From: Sapria himalayana
Taxonomy: Eukaryota > Streptophyta > Magnoliopsida > Malpighiales > Rafflesiaceae
Assembly (NCBI GenBank): GCA_029783825.1
Contig: JAREIK010012397.1
Location: forward strand, 62,001-126,000
Reading direction: 5' to 3'
DNA length: 64,000 nt
Positions 25,691 through 38,682 of the stretch are shown here, piece by piece (the stretch's first letter is position 1; the number at the start of each line of letters is the position of its first letter). The notes below the pieces were generated by a model. It searched no databases. It worked only from the letters and a program-made list of their open reading frames with translations, and had not been told where the DNA came from. The position numbers and the translations under genes were made by a program.

Positions 25691-28600
25691 TTTATTATAA
25701 TTTTAAATATTCATTTTAATTAATTAATTAATTAATTATCTATAAATATTAATTACAAAATAAATTGGGTTAGACAAATATAATTTATATAAATTTTTTT
25801 TCATCAAAAAATTATTGATAAACTTTTTAAAATAAAGAAAAATTTCAAAACAAAAAATTATTATATAGTAAAATATTTTGCTTTTCTTCTGAATCATTTT
25901 TGGTTTTGTAATTAATTTTAATAATAGATTTATTAATTTATTTTTTTGATCATTATTAGAATATTTATCAATAAAATTGTTTATATTGAATTTATATGAT
26001 ATATAAATAAAATGATTAATATAACTAAATATTGTATTCACTTTTGAAAAAAATTTAAAAATTATTATATTTTCAAAGTAACCTTAGAAAATATCAAAAA
26101 ATAAAAAAAATAAATTTTTTGATATTTTTTTTAAAATAACACCTATAAACCACTGAATGCATGCACAGTTAAATCAGTAAACTCCTAAATCCCGTAATGC
26201 CAAAATACATAAACCATTAAACCGCTATATACTACTTAATAATTAATAAATCTAATTTTTAATTCTATTATTATAATTTTAAATATTCATTTAAGTATTT
26301 ATTAGTTTATTTTTATAGAAATTTTTATTACAAAATAAATTATGAGTGCGACATATATAATTTAAATAATTTATTTTTAATCAAAAAAAATATACATGCT
26401 TTTAAAAGAAGTATTATTAAAAATAAAAAATTATTATCAACTAATATAATTTACTTTATGTTGAATCAATTTGGGTTTTGTAAATATTTTTTAATTAATA
26501 TCTATCTTATTATAAATAGTTTATTAATTTTAATTTTAGATCATTATTATAATATCTATCAATAAAATTGTCTATATTTATTTTATATGATATAATATTA
26601 TTAAATTATTATAACTAAATATTGTATTCAAATTTCAAAAAAAAATTAAATATTATTAAATTTTAAAAGGTTATAACATTTGAAAATTACAAAAATTACA
26701 AATTTTTTTTGTTATTTTATTATTTAAATTAAACCTATAAATCACTAAAAGCCTAAAAACATAAATCACTAAACTCCTAAACAACAAAACCTCAAATTAC
26801 TTAAACTATAAAACTGGTATACATTAATAATAAATCATAAATCTCATTTTAATTTTTATTTAGTATAATTTTAAATTTTTATATTAATTATTTATCGGTA
26901 TATTTTTATCGAAATATTAATTACAAAATAAATAATTAGTGAGACAGATATAACTTAAATTAAACCGGTATACCCTAAATAATAAATAATAAATCTTATT
27001 TTTTTTTCATTATAATTTTAAATATTCATTTTAATTATTAATTTTTTATTTTTATATAAATATTAATTAAAAAATAAATTATGAATTAGCAAATATAGTT
27101 TATGTAAATTATTTCAATCAAAAGAATATAGATAAATTTTTTAAAATAAAAAAAAATTCTAAACAAAAAATTATTATATAGTAATATATTTTGCTTTACT
27201 TATGAATAATTTTATGTTTTGTAATTATATTTTAATTGATATCTATCTTATTAATAATAGATTATTAATTATTTTTTTATCATTATTAGAATATTTATCA
27301 CTAAAATTGTTTATGATTGAATTTATATGATATATAAATATAATGATTATTATAACTAAATATTGAATTCACTTTTGAAAAAATTTTAAAAATTATTATA
27401 TTTTCAACGGTTATAACCTTTGAAAATATCAAAAATAAAAAAATAAATGTTTTGTTATTTTATTTTTAAATAAAACCTATAAATCATAAGTGCATACACA
27501 ATTATATCAGTAAACACCTAAACACCATAATACCTAAATACACAAACCATTAAACTACTATATAATACAAAATAATTAATTTATTTTAATCAAAAAAATA
27601 TATATTCTTATTAAAGTAGTAAAAATTTAAAAATTAAAAATTATTATCCAATAATATATTTTACTTTAATTTTGAATCAATTTGGGTTTTATAAATATTT
27701 TTTAATTAATATCTATCTTATTATTAGTAGTTATTAATTTAATTTTTGATCATTATTATAATATCTATCAATAAAATTATTTATATTGAATTTATATCAT
27801 ATATAATTACTAATATTATTATAAGTAAATATTATATTCATATTTCCAAAATTTTTAAATATTATTATATTTTCAAAGGTTATAACCTATGAAAATTAGA
27901 AAAAATTACAAATTTATTTATTGTAATTTTATTTATTAAATAGAACCTATAAACCACTAAATGCGTAAAAACCAAAATCACTAAACTTCTAAAAGACAAA
28001 ACCTTTAAATACTTAAACCATTAAACTAGTATACATTAATAATAAATCATAAATATCATTTTAATTTTTATTCAGTATAATTTTAATTTTTTTTTAATTA
28101 ATTTTCAATTTATTTTAATAGAAATATTAAATACAAAATAAATTATTAGTAAGACAGATCTAATTTAAAGTAGACTGGTTTACCCTAAATAATAAATAAT
28201 ATATCTCATTTTTTTATATATAATTTTAAATATTTATTTTAATTATTTATTTGTTTAATTTTATATAATTATTAATTACAAAATAATTTATAAGTTACCC
28301 AAATATAATTTATATAAATTACTTTTCATAAAAAAATTATAGATAAACTTTTTAAAAGAAAAAAAAATTTCAAAACAAAAAATTATGTATAGTAATATTT
28401 TTTGATTTGCTTTTGAATCATTTTAGGTTTTCTAAATATATTTTAATTGATATCTTTCTTATTAATAATAGATTATTAAGTTATTTTTTCATCATTATTA
28501 GAATATTTTTCAATATAAATGTTTATATTAAATTTATATGATATATAAATATAATGATTATTATAACTAAATATTATATTCACTTTTGAAAAAATTTTAA

Positions 28601-31600
28601 AGTTATTATATTTTCAAAGATTATAACCTTTGAATATGTGAAAAAATAAAAAAAAATATTTTTTCTTTGTTATTCTATTGTTTAAATATAAACCTATACA
28701 CCACTAAATTCCTAAGCATTTAAATAACTAAACTACAAAATCTCGATACCCCATATAGATAATTCTTAAACCGGTATACACTAAAGAATAATTAATAAAT
28801 CTCATTTTATTTGTTTTCATTATAATTTAAAAAATTATTTTGATTTTTAGTTTTTTATTTGTATATCTGTATTAATTATAAAATAAATTATGTGTTAAAA
28901 ATATAATTTATAAAAATTATTTTTCATCAAAAAATAGATAAACTTATAAAAAGAATATAAATTTCAAAACAAATAATTATTATTTAGTAATATATTTTGC
29001 TTTACTTTTGAATCATGTTAGGTTTTGATATTATATTTTAAGTATTATCAATCTTATTCATAATAGATTTTTAATTTATGTTTTGATCATTATTAGAATA
29101 TCTATCAATAAAATTGTTTATGTTGAATTTATATGATATATAATAATTATTATTATTATAAATAAATATTGTATTCACTTTTGAAAAAATTTTAAAAATA
29201 TTATATTTTCAAAAGTTATAACCTTAAAAAATTAGAAAAAATATTAAAAAAATTTTTTAGTTATTTTATTTTTTTAAATAAAACTTATAGATCATTAGAT
29301 GATTACTTACTTAAATCAGTAAGCTCATAAACCCCGAAACCCGTAAATACATAAACAATTTAATGGCTATATTTTACTTATTAAATAATAAATCTCATTT
29401 ATATTTCTATTTATTAAATTTTAAATATTCATTTTAATTATTTATAGTTTAATTTTTTAGAAAAATTAATTCTAAATAAATTTCGAATGAAACAAATAAT
29501 ATTTAACTAATTTATATTTAATCAAAGAAAATATAAGCTTAAAAAAGAAGGAAAAATTTAAAAATTAAATATTATTATTTAGTAATATATTTCGGTTTGA
29601 TTTTGAATCATTTTGTGTTATGTAAATATATTTTAATTAATAGTTAGAGTTTTAATAATAGTTTGTTAATTTAATTTTTGATCATTATTATAATATCTAT
29701 CATTAAAATTATTTATATTTAATTTATATGATATATAATTAGTAATATTAATATAATTATACATGGTATTCACATATCAACAAATTTAAATTATTTTATT
29801 TTCAATGGTAATAACCTTTGAAAATCAAAAAAAATCAAAAAAAACTTTTTTATCTTTATTATATAAATAAAACCTATCAACCACTAAATGCCTAAAACAT
29901 AAATTTGTAACTTTTAAACGAAAAAACCCCTAAATAATTTAACAATTAAAATGGTATACTATATCTAATAAATAATAAATCTTATTTTTATTAGTATTCA
30001 TTATAATTTTAAACATACATCTTAATTATTTATTAGTTTATTTTTATAGAGATATAAATTAAAAAATAAATTATTAGTGAGATAAATATAATTTAAAAAT
30101 TTATTTTTCATAAAAAATATATAAGCATAAAAATGGATACAAAAATTTAAAAATTTAAAATTAATATTTAGTAAAATATTTCACTTTGATTTTGAATCAT
30201 TTTAGGTTTTGCAAATATATTTTAAACAATATTTATCTTATTAATAATTGTTTATTATTTTTTTATGATCATTATTATAATATGTGGAAATAAAATAATT
30301 TATATTGAATTTATATGATATTTAATTATTATGATTATTAACTTCATATTGTATTCACTTTTCAAAAAAAAATTAAAAATTATTATATTTTCAATGGTTA
30401 TAACATTGAAAAATGAGAAAAAATAACAAAATACTTTTTTTTATTTTATTTTTTAAATAAAATCTATAAACCACTAAATGTCTAAATATTAAAATGACTA
30501 AACTCTTAATCTCCGAAGCTCATAAATACTCAAAACATTAAATTAGTAAGTCTAAATAATAAATCATAATTCTCATTTTTATTAGTATTCATTATAATTT
30601 TAAATATTCATTTTAATTATTTATCAATTTATTTTTATCTAAATATTAATTACAAAATAAATTATTTGTGAGACAGATAAAATTTAAATAATTTATTTTT
30701 TATCAAAAAAAATATATGTGCTTATAAAAAGAGGCAAAATTTTAAAAATAAAAAATTATTTTTTATTAATATATCTTATTTTTATTTTGAATCATTTTAA
30801 ATTTTATAATAATATTTTAATTTATATCATTCTTATTAATACTAGTTTATTGATTAATTTATTGATCATTATTATAATATTTATTAATAAAATTATTTAT
30901 ATTTAGTTTACATTATATAAAATTATTAAGATTATTATAACTAAATAATATATTCACATTTAAAAAAAATAAAAAATTATTATATTTTCAAAGGTTACAA
31001 CCTTCAAAAAATAAAAAAAAAATCATAAAATTAAATTTTTTGTTATTTCATTCTTAAAAAAAAACTATAAATCACTAAAGGTCGAAACAATTAAATCACT
31101 AAACTCCTAAACCACAAAACACCAAAATACTAAAACCATTAAACAAGTATATCGTGAATAATAAATAATAAATCCCAATTTTATTTGCATTCATTAGAAT
31201 TTTAAATATTCATTTTAATTATTTATTAGTTTATTATTATATAATTATAAATTACAAAATAAATTATGTGTAAAAAAATATAAGTTAAATAAATTATTTT
31301 TTAAAAACAAAATATAAACTTATAAAAAAAGCCAAACATTAAAAAATTATTATATAGTAATATATTTTATGTTGATTTTGAATAAATTTAGATTTTTCAA
31401 ATATATTTTAAATAATATCTATCGTATTAATAATAGTTTATTAAATTTTTTTTGATCATTATTATAATATCTAGCAATATTATTATTTACATTGAATTTA
31501 AATGACTTATAATTTTAATATTATTATAACTTAATATTATATTTGCATTTGAAAAAAATTTAAAAATTATTATATTTTCAAATGTAATAACCTTTGAAAA

Positions 31601-31619
31601 TATAATAAATAAAAATAAA
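24846..31619 (+). repeat. A+T-rich satellite array, plus orientation (right arm, inner block)
   Basis: Mirror of 18,481-24,841, with the centre duplications included at its left end. From about 28,030 to 31,560 it also matches 56,650-60,190 in direct orientation with a constant offset of about 28,620 bp, and its first 2.3 kb matches 1-2,319. No gene is seen. Confidence 0.87.
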
Positions 31620-31940
31620 AATTAGTAATAATAATTAAATTTAGGCATAACAATATATTATAGTGATTAAATATGATTAAATATGTTCAATAGAGAGACA
31701 CAAATTATGGCATATTCTCATCGATATGATTTTGTGTTCTAGAGACAAAATATACAATCATGACCATTACTAATGCTACAATAATCTAAAGCAAGAAAGA
31801 GATTGAATCCATAACTCACCCTTTGAGTCATGACTTTGTGTAACATATACAAAAAGATAAATCTGTGACATTCCTAAAAGTTGTGAATTTCAATTTAAAT
31901 TTAACACTTAGTCATTTGATTATAAAAGTGCAAAGCATGA
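31620..31940. other. Island A3' (right-arm copy)
   Basis: Reverse complement of 18,159-18,480 with few differences. Unique sequence with no gene recognised; satellite orientation changes across the island here as in the left arm. Confidence 0.65.
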
Positions 31941-32018
31941 TATTTAGGATTTAGGATTTATGGATTAGGGTTATAGTTTATGGTTTAAGGTTTAGGATTT
32001 AAAGTTTAGGGTTTATGG
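31941..32018 (-). repeat. Degenerate telomere-like tract (right-arm copy)
   Basis: Units such as TTTAGGATTTAGGATTTATG and TTAGGGTTATAGTTTATGG, mirror of 18,079-18,158. The tract abuts the poly-T run that is the complement of the A1 poly-A tail. Confidence 0.6.
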
Positions 32019-33298
32019 TTTTTTTTTGGAAAATACACACTTTATTTATCATTTAGGCACACAACTTACAAGAGACTAAAAAGCTAACTAATTTAGGTCA
32101 GCCCACAAAATCCTATGCACCTTAATGATTCTATGCATAAAATGCATAAAAAAACATAATGCCTAATAATTCGAAGCATACGAATACAACTAAAATCAAC
32201 TGGCATTTCCGGACTTAGAGTTGGCATTGAGTCATTATGCGCACTACATCCTTTCCATTCGGATTTGTCCAAACCTTTTGGAGGAACCTGAATGATGCAC
32301 CATATTAAAACTATGCAAATATAAGATTGTGCATGTGTGTGAAATGCAGCATCAAGCGTTTGCCTATGTCATTGCTATGCAATGGAATACATGTAAAACT
32401 GAATACCCATAAATCCACCAAGTCCATATCTATGGAACTTTGTCGATTCATTCTCACCTCTGAATTCCACATTCTTTTGCTCCAATGATCCTTAAAAGAG
32501 TATCTCTTGGATTAGAATGTTTCCTCCTCGAGCTCCAAGAAGTGGCTATATGTTGCACCGACAAAATATAAAAAAAATGCATGCATCGGTGTGCATGTGT
32601 GATGAGGTCCATCTCATAGTCTAATTATCTATGCGTACAACCAAGTTAGAATACAAGTAAAATTATAAAATGCTATAAAGATGGGTCTGCTGCTCCTGAG
32701 AGTGTAGCATCGCCTAATGTGTATTTACAAAATGCATTAGAGGGGCCCACTTAAAGATTTAATGGGTCCAGTTGCCTTCTTTGCATGCTACATAGAGAAC
32801 ATACAAGATTGTGTGTGAGAGTATGTCATGATCCATCTCTACAAGTACATGGTGCATACAAAGTCAAAAATACAAATAAGATTACAAACATAAACTACAA
32901 GTTTGAATCTTTCGCTCCCGTGTGGCTGGTCTGGACTCCATTACTTAATAGCCCTATTTGGTGATGCTTCGAATTTTGCCGGCTCTCCAATTAATCATGG
33001 ATTACCCGCTACTCCTGTTGGGCGACGGTTGGGTGGCCCTCTAGCTGCCTGATATGGTTAGTGGGACCCACTCCTAGCTACTCCTGGGTTTACTCTCGAC
33101 CACTTTGCTCGGTCTCCTCGGTTGTCTGAATGTTATCATCCCGGCTAGCTAGTGGGGCCCTCTACAAGCTAGTGGCCCATACTTCTGGCTGCTTCCAGGA
33201 CTTGCTGGCCCCTCTAAATGCTACAGCAAAATGGACAAGAATATGTGAACGTGTGTACTATGGTCCATCGCTATGTGTGTGTGGTGTAGTAGTATCAG
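32019..33298 (-). pseudogene. Island A1' (right-arm copy of the possible retrocopy)
   Basis: Reverse complement of 16,800-18,078. It begins with a poly-T run followed by GGAAAATACACACTTTATTT. The right arm carries an extra base pair near the signal (CTTTATTTATC against the left-arm AATAATAAAG), so the AATAAA hexamer is kept in slightly different context. Substitutions seen include the pair of bases changed near 33,187 and single changes near 32,379 and 32,460. The 63-codon frame on the plus strand at 33,130-33,321 differs from its mirror at three residues, all amino-acid changing, which argues against a protein under selection. Confidence 0.4.
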
Positions 33299-35385
33299 TA
33301 TTTAGGAGTTTAGTAATTTAAGTATTTAGGTATTTTGTCGTTTATAGGTTTTATTAAATAATTAAATAATAAAAAAATTATTTTTATGATTTTTTCTCAT
33401 TTTCAAGGTTATAACCATTGAAAATATTATAATTTTTAATTTTTTTCAAATGTTAATACAATATTTAATTATAATAATCATAAAAATTAAATATCATGTA
33501 AATTCAATATAAAGAATTTTATTGATCGATATCATAATACTGATCATAAAATAGATTAATAAACTATTATTAATAAGATAGATATTAATTAAAATATATT
33601 TGCAAAACCTAAAATGATTCAAAATCAATGTAAAATATATTACTAAATAATAATTTTTTATTTTAAAATTTTTGATTCTTTTTATAAGCTTATAATTTTT
33701 TTTATAAAGATAAATTATTTTAATTATATTTGTCTCATTCATAATTTTATTCTGCAATTAATATTTCTATAAAAATAAACTAATAAATAATTAAAATGAG
33801 TATTAAAATTATAATGAATACAAATAAAAATGAGATTTATGATTAATTATTTAGGTTATACTGGTTTAATGGTTTAAGTATTTAGGAGTTTAGGAGTTTA
33901 GTGATTTAAGTGTTTAAACATTTAATAGTTTATATGTTTTATTTATATAATGAAATAACAAAGAAAATATTTTTCAAATTTTTTATCAATTTTAAAGGTT
34001 ATAAAATTTATAAATATAATAATTTTATATTTTTTTCAAATATGAAAACAATATTTAGTTATAATTAACTTAATAATTATATATCATTTAAATTAAAAAT
34101 AGAGAATTTTATTGATAAAACTAAATATAAATATAATATAATAATGATCAAAAAATAAATTAATAAACTATTATTTATTGATAGATATTTAAATATTATT
34201 TATAAATACTTAAACCTTTAAGATGCTTTAAATGATTAAGTATTTAAGGGTTTTGGGGGTTTAGAGGTTAATGTTTTAAGCGTTTAGGCATTTAGTAGTT
34301 TATAGGTTTTATATAAACAATAAAAAAACAAAATATTTATTTTTGTGATTTTATCTCATTTTCAAAGATGATAACCTTTAAAAATATAATAATTTTTAAA
34401 TTTTTTTCAAATGTAAATATAATATTTAGTTATAATAATCATTATATTTATATATCATATAAATTTAATATAAATATTTTTATTGATAAATATTCTAGTA
34501 ATAATCAAAAATAAATTTATAATCTATTATTAATAAGATAATATTAATAAAATATAATTACAAAACCTAGAATGATTCAGAAATAATGCAAAATATATTA
34601 CTATATAATAATTTTTTGTTTTGAATTTTTTTCTTTTAAAATTTATCTATATTTTTTTGATGAAAAATAATTAAATAAATTATATTTCGTCAAACTCAAT
34701 TTATTCTGTACTTAATAATTATATAAAAATAAACGAATAAATAATTAAAATGAATATTTTAAATTATAATGAAAAAAATAATATTGAGATTTATTATTTA
34801 TTATTTATTATTTAGTGTATACCGGTTTAAAATGATTATCTATTTAGGGTTTTCGAAATTTTGGAGTTATTGAAATAACAAAAAAATTATTTTTGTTATT
34901 TTTTCACATTTTCAAAGGTTATAACATTTGAAAATATAATAATTTAAATTTTTTTTAAAATGTGAATATAATATTTAGTAATAATAATCATGATAATTAT
35001 ATATAATATAAACTAATTATAAATAATTTATTAATAGATATGATATCAATTATCAAAAAATAAATTAATAAACTATTATTAATATGATAGATATAAATTA
35101 AAATATAATTACAAAACCTATAATGATTCAAAATCAATGTAAAATTTATTACTAAATAATAATTTTTTGTTTTTAAATTTTACTTCTTTTTTATAAGATT
35201 ATATTTTTTTTATTAAAAGTAAATTATTAATATTATATTTGTCTGACTAATTATTTATTTTGTAATTAATATTTATATAAAAAATAAACTAATAATATTT
35301 AAAATGAATATTTAAAATTATAATGAATACAAATTAAAATGAGATTTAACATTTATTATTGCTGTATATGTAATTTATTTTTTGA
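33299..35385 (-). repeat. A+T-rich satellite array, minus orientation (between islands A' and C')
   Basis: Mirror of 14,726-16,799, including the fold-back junction near 34,205-34,245 and the shortened 8-bp block near 34,850. No gene is seen; the 87-codon frame at 33,494-33,757 is A+T-rich monomer sequence. Confidence 0.85.
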
Positions 35386-35945
35386 TAATCTGTTAGTATA
35401 ACCAAATATTTATTCTTTTTTAATATTTTCATGTAAGTGCAGAAAAAGAAATATCAAGAGGCCGGGGATGTAGCAGTAGCACAATAACAGAGGTCTTGCT
35501 GAACGGACACCGGGTCGAAATTGGAAGCAGAGCCTGACCCATCTCATGATCCGACCCGCTCGGGTTAAATGAACCGAGAGAAATTTTAATATAAAATGTT
35601 TAGTAATTTTATTTTTGGTTGGCTATTTTTGGAGCCGTGGAACTGTTTATCATCTCTCTTTCTTCTCTCTATTCTATTTATCATGATTATTCAGTCTGCG
35701 GTATACTGTAAGACATTTCTGTTGCTTTAATCTATAATGCATAAGAATTTTCTGGTGGATTTAGCTAGTCGTACTAAGCGACTAGGGAACCACGTTATTT
35801 TTGATGTTAATTTGTCATTTTTTGATTCTATCATGGATGGTTGCTTGAATTGGGATATAATTATTTCTTGTTTTCTGTTGCTTCTGTGTTTCTGTATCTC
35901 AATCTCACTACCGTGGAAGCACAATTGCCCAAAAATTATATATGG
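35386..35945. other. Island C' (right-arm copy)
   Basis: Reverse complement of 14,151-14,725. Overlapping open frames of 73 codons (35,737-35,958, plus) and 65 codons (35,727-35,924, minus) occur, but single-base indels make the reading frames differ between arms, for example TTGCTTGAATTGGG here against the complement of CCCAATTCAGCAA in the left arm. The plus frame would contain a hydrophobic stretch (CFLLLLCFCISISL), yet it is not maintained in island C, so I do not call a gene. Confidence 0.7.
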
Positions 35946-37858
35946 TATACCGGGTTAATGGATCGATTATTTAGGGGTTTTGTTATTTAGGAGCTTAGCT
36001 ATTTATGTTTTTAGGCATTTAGTGGTATATAGGTTTTATTTATATAATAAAAATAATTTTTTTTTTATTTTGAAAGGTTATAACCTTTAAAAATAAAATA
36101 CTTTTTAAAATCTTTTGAAATGTGAATACCATGTATAATTATATTAATCTTATTAATTATATATCATATAAATACAATATAAATAATTTTAATGATAGAT
36201 ATTATAATAATGATCAAAAATTAAATTAATAAACTATTATTAATAATAAAAATATTAATTAAATTATATTTACGTAACACAAAATGATTCAAAATCAAAT
36301 AAAAATATATTACTAAATAATAATATTTAATTTTTAAAATTTTCCATCTTTTTATAAGCTTATATTTTCTTATGATTAAATATAAATTATTTAAATAATA
36401 TTTGTCTCACTCGTAATTTATTTTGTAATTAATTTTTATAAATATTAAAATATAAATAATTAAAATGAATATTTCAAATTATAATAAATAGAAATAAAAA
36501 TTAGATTTATTATTTATTAAGTAGTATAAAGCTGTTATAAGGTTTATGTATATATGGGTTTCGGGGTTTATGAGCTACTGATTTAAGTAAGTAAACATTT
36601 AGAAGTCTATAGGTTTTATTTAAAAAAGAAATAACAAAAAATTTATTTTATGTATTCTTTCTCATTTTTAAGATTAAAATCTTTGAAAATATAATAATTT
36701 TTAAATTTTTTTCAAAAGTGAATAATTATGTATTCATAATAATCATAATAATTATATATCATATAAATTAATATAAACAATTTTGTTGATAGATATTCTA
36801 ATAATTATCAAAAAATAAATTAAAAATCTATTATGAATAAGACTGATATTACTTAAAATATAATATCAAAACCTAAAATGATTCAAAAGCAAAGCAAAAT
36901 ATATCACTAAATAATAATTATTTGTTTTTAAATTTTCATGTTTGTTATAAGCTTATCTATTTTTTGATGAAAAATAATTTTTATAAATAATATTTTTAAC
37001 TCATAATTTATTTTATAATTAATATATATATATAAATAAAAAACTAAACAATCCAAATGAATTTTTTAAATTAAAATGAAAACAAATTAAAATGAGATTT
37101 ATTAATTATTATTTAGGGGATACCCATTTAAACGATTATCTATATAGGGGAATAGGTATTTTGTAGTTTAGTGATTTAAGTATTTAGGCATTTAGTGATT
37201 TATAGGTTTTATTTAAACAATAAAATAATGAAAAAAATATTTTTTTCTTTTTTCACATGTTCAATGGTTATAATCTTTGAAAATATAATATTTTAAAATT
37301 TTTTTCAAAAGTGAATACAATATTTAGTTATAATAATTATTAAATTTATATATCATATAAATTTAATATAAATATATTTATTGATAAATATTCTAATAAT
37401 GATCAAAAAATAAATTAATAATCTATTATTAATTAGTTAGATATCAATTAAAATATAATTACAAAACCTAAAATGATTCAGAAATAAAGTAAAATATATT
37501 ACTATATAATAATTTTTTGTTTTTAATTTTTTTCTTCTTTTAATAAGTTTATCTATAATTTTTGTTGAAAAATAATTTATATAAATTATATTTTTCTAAC
37601 TTATAATTTATTTTGTATTTAATATTTATATAAAAATAAACAAATAAATAATTAAAATGAATATTTAAAATTATAATGAAAAAAATAAATATGAGATTTA
37701 TTATTTATTATTTAGGATATACCTATTTAAAAATATTTATCTATTAAGGGTTTTCGAGATATAGAAGTTATTGATTTAAGTATTTAGGCATTTAATGGTT
37801 TATAGCTTTTATTTAAATAATGAAATAACAAAAAATTTATTTTTGATATTTTTTCAAA

Positions 37859-37884
37859 TTTTCAAATGTCATAACATTTGAAAA
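37859..37884. repeat. Variant 26-bp core with a paired substitution
   Basis: Exact reverse complement of 12,202-12,227. The pair at core positions 9 and 18 is T and A instead of G and C; one other pair is mismatched. Confidence 0.7.
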
Positions 37885-38296
37885 TATAATAATTTTAAAA
37901 TTTTTGAAAATCTGAATATAATATTTAGTAATAATAATTATTATAACTAAATTTAATATAAAATAAATATAAACAATTATATTGATTAATATTATATCAA
38001 TTATCAAAAAATAAATTAATAAACTATTATTAATATGATAGATATAAATTAAAATATAATTAAAAAACCTAAAATGATTAAAAATCAAACTAAAATTTAT
38101 TACTAAATAATAATTTTTTTAGTTTTTGCATCATTTTATTAGCTTATATTTTTTGATGAAAAATATATTATTTAAATTATATTTGTCACTCATAATTTAT
38201 TTTGTAATTAATATTTCAATAAATTATTTAAATTATATTTAAGGTTTACGAGTTTAAAGGTTAGGTATTTAGGGGCTTCGGGGTTTAGGAGTTTAG

Positions 38297-38682
38297 ATAT
38301 TTATGTATTTATGTATTTATTGGTTTATAAGTTTTATTTATACAATGTTATAACAAAAATTTATTTTTATTATTTTTTCTCATTTTGAAGTTATAACCTT
38401 TGAAAATATAATAAGTTTTAAATTTTTTTATATGTGAATACTATATTTAGTTATGATAATCTTAATAATTGTATATCATGTTATTTCAATATTTATGTAT
38501 TTATGTATTTATTGGTTTATAGTTTTATTTATACAATGTTATAACAAAAAATTTATTTTATTATTTTTTCTCATTTTTGAAGTTATAACCTTTGAAAATA
38601 TAATAAGTTTTAAATTTTTTTATATGTGAATACTATATTTAGTTAAGATAATCTTAATAATTGTATATCATGTTATTTCAAT
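38297..38682 (-). repeat. Tandem duplication of 192 bp found only in the right arm
   Basis: The segment from ATATTTATGTATTTATG through the core and on to ATCATGTTATTTCAAT occurs at 38,297-38,488 and again at 38,489-38,682 with very few differences. The left-arm mirror (about 11,580-11,800) has a single copy. The duplication therefore happened after the arms separated, or was lost from the left arm. Confidence 0.85.

Noticed and set aside
25736..26041. 101-codon minus-strand frame, the longest in the window
   Set aside because: Composed almost wholly of I, N, Y, F and K from A+T-rich monomer DNA; related monomers carry stops at equivalent places.
35737..35958. 73-codon open frame in island C' with a hydrophobic stretch, a candidate small membrane protein
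   Set aside because: The left-arm copy of the same DNA has a one-base indel that breaks the frame, and no family is recognisable.
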